Of a stretch of DNA of 64,000 nt, positions 48,857 to 60,100 are shown piece by piece. The stretch is from Notospermus geniculatus (Eukaryota > Nemertea > Pilidiophora > Heteronemertea > Lineidae): contig NMRB01000785.1 in NCBI GenBank assembly GCA_002633025.1, forward strand, positions 104,088-168,087, given 5' to 3'. Numbering within the stretch: the stretch's first letter is position 1; every line of letters begins with the position of its first letter. The position numbers were made by a program, and so were the translations under genes. Under the pieces are notes generated by a model that saw nothing but the letters and a program-made list of their open reading frames with translations, did no database searches and was not told the origin of the DNA.

Positions 48857-49151
48857 CTGAGTACATGAAATGAAGGAGACTTTGGAAGATGTGTGGATGA
48901 ACTCCGTGTAGCTCCACCTCATTTTTACGGCCCTCAATCAATCCACCACAGAACATGGCATGGAAGTAAGAGGAATTGGCAGACAGCACATTTTTATGGG
49001 CTCGGAATATCCTCTTCCCAATAACGAGATTTATATCACAGAATTCATCCGAGTCCAGGAACTTGCGGAGATTTCTTAGAATGTTTTTGTAGAAGTCTTC
49101 TCCAGATACATGTTCATATTGGCAATGTGAAGGCCCTTCAGTATCCTCCAT
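48857..49151 (-). CDS. BTB/POZ domain exon (kelch-like type), partial gene
   Basis: The minus-strand frame starts MEDTEGPSHCQYEHVSGEDF and continues as a BTB/POZ domain: LDSDEFCDINLVIGKRIFRA, HKNVLSANSSYFHAMF, VELHGVHPHIFQSLLHFMYSG. It ends at a good donor (TCAG|GTAGGC, plus position 48856). BTB domains dimerise and, in KLHL proteins, recruit cullin 3. The expected BACK and kelch exons downstream (towards lower coordinates) are not found in the 13 kb before GCN2. Reading across the suspicious join at 47890 is unsafe, so the rest of the gene may simply be missing. A TTG-initiated extension is possible, but the ATG at 49151 is the first good start. The gene family is certain; the gene identity is not. 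Confidence 0.75.
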
Positions 49152-50272
49152 GGTTATGTCAGAGTCCAATAGTCAAGAGTTTATCACATGGACCCAACAA
49201 AGGTCAACTGAAAAAGAATATACTGCTGCAGTCAGATTCTGCATGTACATCTACCGGTAATGTTAGCAAAGGCAAGGGCTGGTAAAAAAAGTTAAAGTTT
49301 GGGTTTATAAAAGTCTGATATCAACTACGGTAGAGGTTCTCATTGGACTTATCACCAGAACCAGCGTGAAAGACTGAATCAGTGAATGAGCATGCTGAGT
49401 GGTGGTAGGCCTAGGCCTAGGCCTATGTCATGCATGGATGAAGTAAAACACCAAGTCCATGATAACCAGTGTTCTCCAAGGGTTTTGGTCTAAGAGGGGC
49501 GCAGTGGGCGTGGTGCCAAAGGCACCGCGTGAGGTGACTTCTGACGGGGGGTCTCTGGGGCCCTCCCGCAGCGAAATTTGGCTTTTAGGTGCTCTGAGAT
49601 GCGTTTTCTGAGCATATAAACCATAAATATTAGGGCGGACGAATTTTTAAGAGGGGCGGGCCATTTTTAAGAGGGGCGGATTTTCCTGTCGGTATTTTTA
49701 AGAGGGGCGGGCCGCCCTTTTTTTAACTGGCGTGGAGAATACTGTAACGGATAAATTCATTACTAGGCCTACACAATATCAAAACTACACATGGTGTGTA
49801 GGCCTATAGCAGGCCTACTAACAGTGCAGTGTGCAGGCAAAAACAGTCAGTGCATGAGGGATGATCATGATGCATTGATGGTCAGCCTAAATAAATGTTA
49901 GGCAAGCCCATTTATCTTGTCATTCAACAGTAAACACGTAAGAAAATGTCGTGAGAAAGGTCTTTTATCAATGCTCCAATAAACCTTACATCAATATTCG
50001 CCATCCATCGTAAATTTTCACGTACAAATGACGATATTTTCACAAAGAAATCGCCAAAAAACGAGAAACCTGCAGGAGGGAAGCCATTACATTTATTTCA
50101 CGCATCGCTATTTCAACGCAATACCAAACAGTCTCGCCTGCAGGTGACTAATTACTGTACATATTACACACATAGGATAGCCGTCAAGCTACCTGGAATC
50201 GAGAATTGTTTACACTTTTAGTTCTCAGGGTGACGATAGATGGCACAGTCAAAGAAGTGAAGTCCTCCCACA
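49152..50272. promoter_or_regulatory. Divergent spacer between BTB exon and Ldh2-type gene
   Basis: Head-to-head spacer of about 1.1 kb. It contains a SINE tail fragment (49285-49350, AAAGTTAAAGTTTGGGTTTA), a G-rich palindromic element with GTGTTCTCCAAGGG / TGGAGAATAC ends (about 49468-49742, with AAGAGGGGCGG units), GGCCTA runs, and a stretch with ACGAGAAACCTGCAGG nearer the Ldh2 start. Promoter function is inferred from position only. Confidence 0.35.
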
Positions 50273-53200
50273 ATGTCAATGTTAAAACCCCTTTTTTGGT
50301 GCAGGAGAATCCCCCAAAACATAATTTTCAGTTCCATCCGACAAGTTTCTACCACATCTAATGAAGGAGGCGTTCTGGTGCCAAAACATGAAGCAGAGCA
50401 ATTTGCTGAAAGATGCATGACAAGTGTTGGGACGAAGCCAGATCATGCAAGAAGTCTTGCACAGGTTTTGGTTACTGGAGACTACAGAAGTCATTTCAGT
50501 CATGGCTTGAATAGGCTAGGTAATGGTTCTACTGAGGTTAAGCGATGGGCCTACACGCTGTGGCAGAGATCGTAGTCGATCTAGCTGTGCTTCCCTCAAC
50601 AAATTGAAGGATGTCACTTTGCCTAACGCCAGTAACGGCCAAGGCTGCGCATGTCACTGTCAGCAATTAAAGGAGCACGGTATTGGATCTCAAATGTGTT
50701 ACTTGATTGCCGACGTAGAGGGAGCCACCTAGCGGCAGTAAGACGAACTACAAAAACGCACTACAAAATGTACGCAGTAAATCGGGTCAGTTCGCCGACA
50801 ACGTAGTTAGTCCCTGGGTTGGAGAGTGCGTGGTGGTGCTGGCTGTTGAGAAAAAGTGGCAATACCGTGGTCCTTTAACTGTCATGTCAGAGTGGTAGGA
50901 GGCCTATTCAATTGTCTGTGAACTAGTTCTAGGCCCAACTCAAGTGATTCATTATACCTTTCTTTTTTTCAGAGATGTACGTGAATGACATCCAATCAGG
51001 AATGACAGTTTGTGACCTTGAACCGCTCATTCTGAAGCAGACGGCTGCCACAGCTTACGTTGATGGACAAAACTTGCTTGGACCTGTTGTTGGCAATTTC
51101 TGTACTGACATTGCCATCAAAAAGGCAAAAGAAGTTGGAATTGGCATGGTTGTGGCAAAAGGTAGTTCATGAAAAATGCTTTTCCTATTGTAAGGCTTGG
51201 CTATTTCCTTACAGGGATGAACAAATCATGATAAAAAGAAAGGATCACCTTGGTGGAAGAAGATGTGCCATTTGAAAGTTCAAAACCTGATGGTGGATGA
51301 TGATACTCTGACTTTCCTCATGCAGGTTCACATCCTGTTTGCAGAACAAGCAAAAGACAATGCTTGACGTAATTTACCGGTAGTTGTTTTTTTCAGGCTC
51401 TAACCATTATGGTATCTGTGGCTGGTACAGCATGAGATGTTCAGATCAAGGCCTACTTGTAAGTACTCAAAAATCTGAACCCATATCATACATGATGCGG
51501 TTTTCGTTCAGTCTGATTACCTATGTAACCTGTCTTTCCATTTCCAGGGTATGTCATTTACCAACACCTCACCACTAGCTGTTCCAACTCGAGCAAAAGA
51601 GGTAATTGGCACTATGAACAAAGTCAAGTTAATGCTTTACTTCACTCTTGTTGAGGGATCTCTAATGAAGAAAAGAAGAAAAAGCATGAAGTACGAGTAC
51701 TAAGGTAATTGGCCCACAAATAAAGGTATCTTTGTAAGGTATTTCTTCCCATATTCCAGGTCTTATTGGGTACCAATCCTCTTACACTAGCAGCACCGGC
51801 CAAGGATGGTGACCCGTTCGTTTTGGATATGGCGACCACTGCTGTTGCTCTAGGAAAGGTAATGCAAGAACTATCTATGTATATAATTTCCCTCTTAGGC
51901 CACATAAAAAAAATTACTTGTTTCTCATCAGCGGCCGGACGGATTTTTCGTGCCGGGTGGATATTTTTTATATCTTATATTTTCAAAATATAAATTATAA
52001 ATGGGCCGGCCTGACAAAATAAACACAGCTGAATAAAATTCGTATTTTCAAAGATAAAAAACACTCATTTTCCAGGACAGCATGATGTGTAAAAAGTCAC
52101 TTCTGGCAACCTGATACTGACAGGTTGTAAACAGTTGTGACAGGCCTGAATTTGCCACGTGTGTGTGGTCTCCCCATTCCCTGGCCGACCTTCATGACCC
52201 CGAACTGTTGCACTTTGATGTACATTTTCGTCAAAAAGAAAAATATAAATTGCCCTGGTCTATCTTTCTCCGTAAAATTCCTAGGAATTTAAATATAAAA
52301 TATAAAATATAAATTGCCCTGATGGACCTTACCTTCACCAATGTTCTGATGAGAAACAAGTTATTTATTTTATGTGGCCTTACTCTGGGGGTGATTTTAT
52401 GTTCTTCATAAAAGTAATAACAATTCAGTTATCCAAAAAACAGTCGCCAAATTTTTCTTTACAATGCAATTTCTGATATGCAAGATGTTGCATGCATTTT
52501 CAGATTGAAATGGCGCATCGCAAAGAAATTAACATGCCACTGGGATGGGGGTGTGACTCCAAGGGCAAGAGTACCGTTGTACCCCAGGAGGCCTTAGAGG
52601 GAGGAGGGTTGCTACCACTTGGGGGTACAGAGGAAAATTGTGTGTATAATTCAAAGTTTCATTCACCATCATGGCATGGTAGAGTGCACTCCCTCTTTCC
52701 CCAAGTCCTGGATCAACACCTCATCTTTGCCTACAGATAGTAGTTATCCATAGTTGGTGAGGATAAGAAATATACTCGATCAGATTAGTGGTGACTATGC
52801 AGGACTAGATAATAGCGAGGTTAAGATCCGATTCCCACTCCCGCTCCAACGCCGACTTGATAAAATTAGGATTTTCAGTGCATGTCAGGAGAAATTTCCA
52901 CGGGAGCTATTGATCACTCCCCTGGGGTCTTTCACGGGAGCTATTTGAAAATCACTCCCGTGGGAGTTATTCCACGGGAGTGATCAGTCCCGTGGAAAAA
53001 CCCCACGGGAGTGATTTCATATCATATTTGTCCTCTTTTTTTCTATGATTTCCTTCTTTCAACATCTCTTTAGTACATGACTAGCTTTCTGAATGCATTT
53101 TGTGAAGAAATGAAGAAATAAATATCAAATGATTGGTAAACAAATTGACATGATTGAGTGAATGCATTGAGAATAAGCTTCTGCCATCTTCAACCATCAA

Positions 53201-55567
53201 GGGTTAATTTGTCCTACGTAAGGCCTACACAAAGGTGAAGTGACTCTACGCCTTTGCTAATATTCAAACATAAAGAGTGCACAACTCTACTGTAGCAGGC
53301 CTATTTCAGCCAACTCCCCACAAATTAGAGCAGTAGCAGACGACATTCTGGTGAAAACTCAGTGTCAGAGATCAAAAGGAAACCGCATGCCGCTTGTGTT
53401 TATGACCCGTCAATCATTCATGCGTTGGTAGTGACGATCGTTTGACTCATGGAACTTGCTAAATGTTTCATTAGACACATGTAGGTCAACATACAATGAA
53501 TCACTACCAACTTGAGGTGAGATGGAATTCAGTGCGCCAGACAAATGCGCAGTTCACCGCTCTGAAGCAAGCATGGTCGGCAACGGATTTTTAGCGCCAA
53601 ACAGCTGATAGGTCTTGGAGGGATTATTGATTCAGAGAATGTTTGGTTGTGTGAGGAAAGATTTCTTCACCATGTATGTGGGACTAAAGGCCTACTTGCC
53701 ACATTCATTCAGTATTAAGTGTTCATGAGGGAGGCTATAAACATCGATGCTGCCGACAGTTGGATCTTGGAGGAATTATACTGACCTCCAAGGTTGGATG
53801 TAAAACTTTCGTTCATTGACTTCCATTCACGCCGGTATATGAATGTTGACGGGCGTGAATCGCTCCCGTCCTCAGAGTGTTCGCAGGCGCGATTTAATAA
53901 CGCCGGTGAAAGGTTCTTCGGGCGTTTTTTATCACGCTCCTGGGCGATTTTTCGCAGGCGCGCGGCGGGCGTGGCGCGATCGCGCCCGTTTCCTGACATG
54001 CACTGATTTTTCAAGTCGGAGATACCACCCAGGTGGGTTCTATTCATTCTCCTGAATGAGTAAACACCATTGCTTTGCAAAACCCCGTTGTATTTGTTGA
54101 CGTAGTTCCCAATAAAGGAATCCTCTGGAGTCGGAGTCGAGACTCGGAGTGTTAGAAGTGGAAGAGACATGTGTTTCAACTTTAGTCACATCTGATTTTC
54201 AGCGGGCTACAAGGGGTATGGACTCGCAACGTTGGTTGAAATTTTCTGTGGTATACTGGCGGATGCAAATTATGGACCCAAAATTAGGACATGGAAATCA
54301 TGTGATCGAGTTGCAAACTTGGTGAGTTAGGTGACTGAGGTTTTCACTTTCGCATCTCTAAGGGCTCCCTGATTAAAGACTCGGGCATGGCAACAGAGGT
54401 TCTTCATGTGATGTCATATTTCCATGACAACACGATGCTGCCATATTGGCTGTCAAAATGTCAAGCGACATCACAGCATAAACAAGTATTCTGGTGAATG
54501 CTTGTCTTTGAATCCATTGAGACATAACTTCATGGATTAAAATTGAAGTAAGGTTTACCATGCTAAACCACCTTTTTGCAGGGCCAGTCTTTCATTGCCA
54601 TCGACCCAGATGTATTTGCTCCAGGATTCAGAGACAGGATGTCAGATTTGATGCAGATATGCCGGGGACTTGAACCGGTAAGAAAAGATAGTTGTTTACT
54701 TATCAAGCATTTCCCCATTTATATACCGGGTGTATTATTGTTCGTATGAAAAGTGTGCTGATTATATTCTAGTCATTTCCTTTTTCAAGGCCGAGGGTGA
54801 AACAGAGGTGCTAGTGGCAGGAGACCCAGAGAGAAAACATATGGCATTGTGTGATAAAGAAGGTGGAATAAGATACCACCCAAATCAAATTAAACATGCT
54901 GTAAGTACAATACACTTATCAAGTTATGGCAGCAATTTCCTAATGGTAGTGTCCCACTGGCGAATTTTGGCGTGTGACAACAGACCAATGAAAAAATCGT
55001 AGCTCCTCGTAACAGTTCTTGGGCTGTCATCTATGTTCGCAATGATTCTCTGCCTTGCAGAAAATTTTTTCAAAAAGTTCAAAATTTGCCCGCGACAAAA
55101 TTTTAGTCGAAGTCAAAGTTATCTATAGTCGCACCCATGTCAAACATAGTCGTACAGGATCGTAGGTCTTGGTTATGGAAGTTTATTTAATATGGACTGT
55201 CTACGACAGTCTGCGACCAGCTACGAGTAATGTGCGAAGAAACTACGAGCATCTACAAGTATCTACGACCACCCACAACTAACTTCGTCTAGGCCTGCGA
55301 GAGTTCGACCAATCAGTGACCAGTTGACAACTCGCGGAAAACTACGAATGATAAATATCACAGTTTGTCGAGGGAATATCGCACGACACAGACTTCAGAT
55401 TCGCCCCTTGTCGTGGGCAAAAGCCGCCAGTGGGACCCTACTATAATCCTTCATAAATTTTGTTCATGTACTCGGTGGACAAATCTATAATTAGAGCTCT
55501 TTATTTGCAGATGGAACTGGCAGAAAGATTGGGAGTTGAACCTTTGAAAACTCTTGAAAGCAGATGA
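50273..55567 (+). CDS. Ldh2-family malate/L-lactate dehydrogenase
   Basis: Ten exons join in frame: 50273-50519, 50973-51161, 51397-51458, 51548-51601, 51760-51858, 52504-52639, 54203-54321, 54582-54677, 54790-54900 and 55511-55567 (TGA). This gives 389 residues. The family uses NAD(P)H to interconvert 2-hydroxy and 2-oxo acids such as malate or L-lactate and is unrelated to ordinary LDH/MDH. Motifs: RSHFSHGLNRL (72-82, active-site His), GPVVGNF, SNHYGICGWY (147-156), FTNTSPLAVP, LGTNPLTLAAPA, DMATTAVALGK (207-217), PLGGTEENSGYKGYGL, AIDPDVFAPGF and a C-terminal AERLGVEPL. About 30 residues at the N-terminus (MSMLKPLFWCRRIPQ) are basic, free of acidic residues and poorly conserved, which suggests mitochondrial import. 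Vertebrates generally lack this gene. It is found in bacteria, archaea and various invertebrates. The exact substrate cannot be told. Confidence 0.93.
52760..54060. repeat. Intronic element with inverted ends and a GC-rich right part
   Basis: In the intron 52640-54202, CAGTGCATGTCAGGAG (about 52878) is mirrored by TTCCTGACATGCACTG (about 53989), with CGCCGACTTGA / TCAAGTCGGAG outside. Next to the left arm is a run of CACGGGAGTGAT / ATCACTCCCGTG units (52905-53015). The right part is CG-rich (GGCGCGCGGCGGGCGTGGCG). A 154-residue frame on the minus strand here has no recognisable domain. Probably a transposable element remnant. Confidence 0.45.
54947..55440. mobile_element. Palindromic element with TAGKGTCCCACTGGCG ends
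   Basis: TAGTGTCCCACTGGCGAATT is matched by CGCCAGTGGGACCCTA about 490 bp on. The interior is rich in TACGAC / GTCGTA units. No coding. It fills most of the last intron of the Ldh2-type gene. Confidence 0.7.
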
Positions 55568-56281
55568 GGCTATGAAAAACAGCAAGGGATTTTCCCTTTA
55601 TCACTTGCTCAATTGGACTTCATTGAATCATGTCCTCTCAGAAAATAAGATGCCTGCAATGATTGCGTAGTGGATTTATAAAGAAGGATTTAAATGAATG
55701 GCAATGTTTAAATGCAAAATTGTTTCTCTAGTGTTGTATACTTGGTGTGTACACTATGCATGTGTGTACACTTTGATGTTGCATCTGATCATCGAATGTG
55801 ATTTGTTTATGACTTCAAGGCAGCAGCCACTGCCAGAATGTTGCCATTTTATTATATTTTTATTATGATTGAGAATTTATTGGAAAAGTTGATTTGGTAT
55901 ACTGGTTGATTTGTATACGTTTGTGTGCCCTTTACCGACTATGCAGTGACAGATTTGTTGATTTTCCATTACATGAACACATGAAATTTTGTGCCATGAT
56001 TGTCTGGATATATCTAGTACATTTATTATTACAAAGCTATGCCATGGGAGGTTTTGTTTGTTGACTCCCCAAATTTTTATCATTAAATGATGCTATTTAG
56101 AATAATACAGGTGTTTTTCTGTTCTATCTGTGCTGATATGCATCAGTATCAAAAATGGGACCAGAGTTGGAAGTCCATTGCCAGAAGGAAGTTACAGAAA
56201 AATAAAGTGGAATACTTTGCAATGAACATGCCATGGTGGATGTCAGAAGGTCCACCAGTCTCACTTATATACCGGTACCGG

Positions 56282-56458
56282 TATTGCATTGAACCCCTTT
56301 CATGCAGCTCCTATATGGCATGGCTTAACCCGCCGGCCATGGAGGACTTCCTTTTATAATGGCCAAGTGGTTGGTGCGTTGGCTTCGGTTCTAGAAGTTA
56401 AGTAACGTAGAGCACGATCACTACGTGGATGGGTGACTGGCGTGCTATAATACAGGTA
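56282..56458 (+). mobile_element. Hybrid SINE with tRNA-like A box and 5S rRNA-like segment, copy 2
   Basis: Same leader as copy 1 (CTATATGGCATGGCTTAACC, GCCGGCCATGGAGGAC), then TGGCCAAGTGGTTGGTGCG (A box). At 56394-56438 there is a 45-base segment aligning without gaps to 5S rRNA: GAAGTTAAGTA, GTGGATGGGTGACT. It ends in a TATAATACAGGTATA tail. Confidence 0.65.
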
Positions 56459-56680
56459 TACTTGCATTTCATTTTGACCATCCACAAGTAAATCAAATAC
56501 ATTAACTTGGATCAAAATTATGACCATGTGGAACTAGCAAAAGACTTCAACAACGCAAGAAATTTTTGGCCCAAGATATTATTGTGAATTACTGGTAATT
56601 CAATTGTATCAGAATGTTCGACCTTCAACGAACTACATAAACGAGCAAATGCTCCAATCACACCCAAATACCAGGCACAT

Positions 56681-56875
56681 ATGTGACCCGTGGCAGCAAA
56701 ATGAGTCGGAATGCGCACAGAAGACGACCCACGGTGAACCTACGGTTTGTTGATTTCAGGATTGTCTGCCCATTATGAAATTTGACTTTGTCCATTTCTG
56801 CAATTGTTCTCTGGTGTCATCTTGGGTCTTCTTTCTGGCATATTCTGACTCATTTTACTGTCACAGGTCGTATAT
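56681..56875. mobile_element. Family C MITE-like element
   Basis: Ends TGTGACCCGTGGCAGCAAAA and TTTTACTGTCACAGGTCGTA. The interior is almost the same as at 35716-35914 (GTCTGCCCATTATGAAATTT, TCTTGGGTCTTCTTTCTGGC). Confidence 0.8.
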
Positions 56876-57165
56876 AGTGCCCACAAAATTGCTTCCAGCT
56901 ACACAAGTTAAGCTCTGAACTGATAGAAACTGGACAATGCACAGAGGTGCACTCAGACTAATAGGGAGTTTGAGATCAGCAACTTATCACGGATCCTTAT
57001 ACGTATATGGATCGAAATGTACACAAAATTTGTCCTCATTGTACAGAAATCTATCCGTATACGTATAGGATCCGTGATAAGTTGCTGATGTCAAACTCCC
57101 TAATATCAAAAATCTCACTTATCTATTTTTGCTGATACTTGGTACACATTAGACCGACTCAAGCA

Positions 57166-60100
57166 CTAACACTCCCATACATCAGAATATGCATCGCTAT
57201 CATAAAGTAGCACTCTTGAAATATAGTTCACAAGGCAAAGAGTCTGGTTGAACTTCAACTGTAGATCCTTCCAAGCGGCTAACTGACTGACGCTCAGTTT
57301 CTTGGTCATCTCCATTAGCTCTGGTTCAGTAGCTATTAGTTCTGTATGCACCTAAAAAAGAATTCAAGACCTCGTCAACCTGTGAAATGAAGCAATTATT
57401 TTGGCCTGTACACCGGTAGGCCTAGTTATGCAAAACGCACGGTCAGTTAACCATTGCTTACGAATTGTGGTGTAAACCTTTTGCACTAAAGGGGCAGGCA
57501 AGAGATTCATCGTCCATGGTCAGCTCCATTTATGGATTCGAAACACGAGGTGCAAAGTCATGCAGTGGGCTTGGCTTGAATATCCAGAACCGGTCTTATT
57601 TCCGTGAAATTAGAGTATCTACATGTACATGTATCCCCAGGTATATGGCATGGTCAAACCCACCAGCCAAGGAGGATAGCCTTGTGGTTCGGGTGTTGAC
57701 ATCCAAGCTGAGAGTTAAGCAAGAGATTAAGTGGAGACACGAGTTGCTGATTAACCATTGCGGATGATCAGCTACAATAGAGAATGATACAGACAACAAG
57801 ACAACCTTGACGAAACAGACAATTTCTTAATGTCAATTGGAAAAGCCAATGTAAAGAATTTTCAATTACCTGCAGGAAAAGTCCAATATAAGCCTGTGCC
57901 AATTCAAAGTCTTTATTCGTGGATAAAACATAATCGATAAATTTCATGAATTGGCACATGAGATGAACAGATCCGCCACCCTCGGGTGAAAGTGATCGTA
58001 TTTCCATGTCAATCATTGATGGACCCATCTCCTTCATTTTAAGCAGGACTGCAGCATCTGAAGATGAAATGCGAACTAGCAATCAGAGTGTTGACTGAAT
58101 AAATTTTTGATTATGTTCAAAAGGGGCTGCTGTGATGTAGACCCAACTTGGGTCTCTAAAAAAAAGTTAAAGTTTGGGCTTATAGTCTGATATCAACAAC
58201 AGTAGAGGTGTCATCCGACTTTACACTTTAACCCCAGTCTATCCTGAAACCTTTCAATAGAACACAGATGAGCTGCTCATTCAGAGCTACAATCCGAGCA
58301 TTTCCGACCGGTATCCATTTATACACCTGGGAGGAGAGAGGCCAGTAAGGCAAAGCGACTTGCCCAAAGTCTCACGTCACAGTGGGATTCGAACCCGGGA
58401 CCCTCTGACCGCTAGTCGGAGACCTGAACCACGGTGCACCACCGTGGTTCCACGTGGGTCTCTGGCTATTGGTTAGGAGGTCCCAGACATCAAGTTTAAC
58501 TTACAATCTTCAGGTTTGCTGGATTTATCGAGTAGTTTCCCAAATTCTGTGTATGACATCAAGTTGGTTGGTAAAACTCTAGAGGGAGCCTGCAGAGAGA
58601 TATTTTTAGGGCATTCGTTTACTTCCACGAGCTAGCTCGGAACAGACTCTACACCGTTTGTTTACACCGGAACTGCGTCATCGGGGCTTCCTCGGACCAG
58701 GCGTGACTAGCCCTACCCGCCGAGGTGGGCTTCTCGCGGAACCTTCCCAGGTAGCATTGTTTCAAAATGGCGGCAACGTTAGGGAAAGTATTCGCCACTT
58801 CCTCGTCTGTGGCCGCCATGATGGTTTCCCCAAGGAAGGCACGAGACCGTTCGATTACTGGCTGTTGTGCGCACGCTTAGCTTGGTCCTTCCGGGGCTTG
58901 CTCGAGGAAGTAATCGAACACGCTATTTGTATACTACTGATCAGACATGTCAAATAAACAATTGTGCAATGTATTCAAATAATGTCCTTGGAAAAGACAG
59001 GTTGAAAATTACAAGTACAGGTATTCTTGCAAAAACTTTTAACAACTATTGTACCGGGGTACCCTTTCATATTATTGAATTTTCCTTGTTTTCAATCCAA
59101 TCATTTCATTATTTTATACAATGTATCTATTTTATCTATTTATTTATATCCACAGTCAACAGCAATCATAGTTTTGTTCAACTCACCTCATCTTTGGTCT
59201 CCTCTGGCTTGGCAAATGTTGGTTCCAATCCAGCTATCGTAGGCAAGAAGAATGGGGCAGCTTTTGGGACTTTTGGCGGCGCCTTTGGTTTATTTCTTGC
59301 CTGAAATGAATGAAGTAAAACGCAATGGGTACGAGTTATTTTGTGAGGTTTCCAAACAAATGATGTTTAGTGGTAACAATAAGTACATGAGAAAATTATA
59401 GAAGTAGCCGTGTTGATCGTTGAATGAATGAGTAGAAATGAAATAGGTAACACCGTCTTATAAATCAACTAGGATATATTGAGACAAGCTTTCGACCCTA
59501 TCGGGCCTTCATCTCATACATGAGAAAAGGCTAATAGATAAGGCCTCATCTTTGTTCAGCTGTTTTCTGGGGATGTAGCTGACATGTACATGAAAATGTA
59601 CAGGTGTGACTTTCCTGTCCACTGCATGAATGGAGTATGTAGGCAACCCGTCGGATGTCGCATTTGAGGAAAGTGTTAAAGCCCCACTGTATTGAATTTG
59701 AAAAACGCAAATCATCGCACATTTCAATAGCTGAAATGTACTACATAACAGGTGAACAGTAGCAGATCAATGCACAGGCAATCTCACAACCCTTGTTGAT
59801 CACTCAGCGACTTCCGACGGGGTTTTTCTAGATCGCCATACATTTACTATGCATAGAAATTTTTACCTTTATGACATCTAAGTTGAGTAGATTCTGCCAT
59901 CGTGAATTGGGCAATAAGGACAGGGTGACAAGTTCGTCAGAGATTTGTTCAGGAGATTTGAAATCTGAAAATTCCTCCTCCCGATCAGTGGCAGTGTCTT
60001 CATCCTCATCAACGTCCCCACCTGAAGGAATGGATCAAACGATCATGAGAACATGTTCATACCAAATAGACCTTCAAAAAGATGGACAGGAGATACCGTA

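Larger units (their letters stand above)
55568..57165. other. Convergent spacer between Ldh2-type gene and WDR36
   Basis: Holds both 3' ends. A possible AATAAA-type signal is not obvious for the Ldh2 gene; ATTATATTTTTATTATGATT lies at 55850-55870. It contains the second hybrid 5S/tRNA SINE (56282-56458), a family C element (56681-56875) and an inverted pair TACGTATATGGATCGAAATG / GTATACGTATAGGATCCGTG at about 56982-57083. Confidence 0.5.

Noticed and set aside
53715-54179. 154-codon frame on the minus strand inside an Ldh2 intron
   Set aside because: It spans a GC-rich element remnant with inverted arms, has no known domain, and looks like low-complexity CpG DNA kept open by chance.
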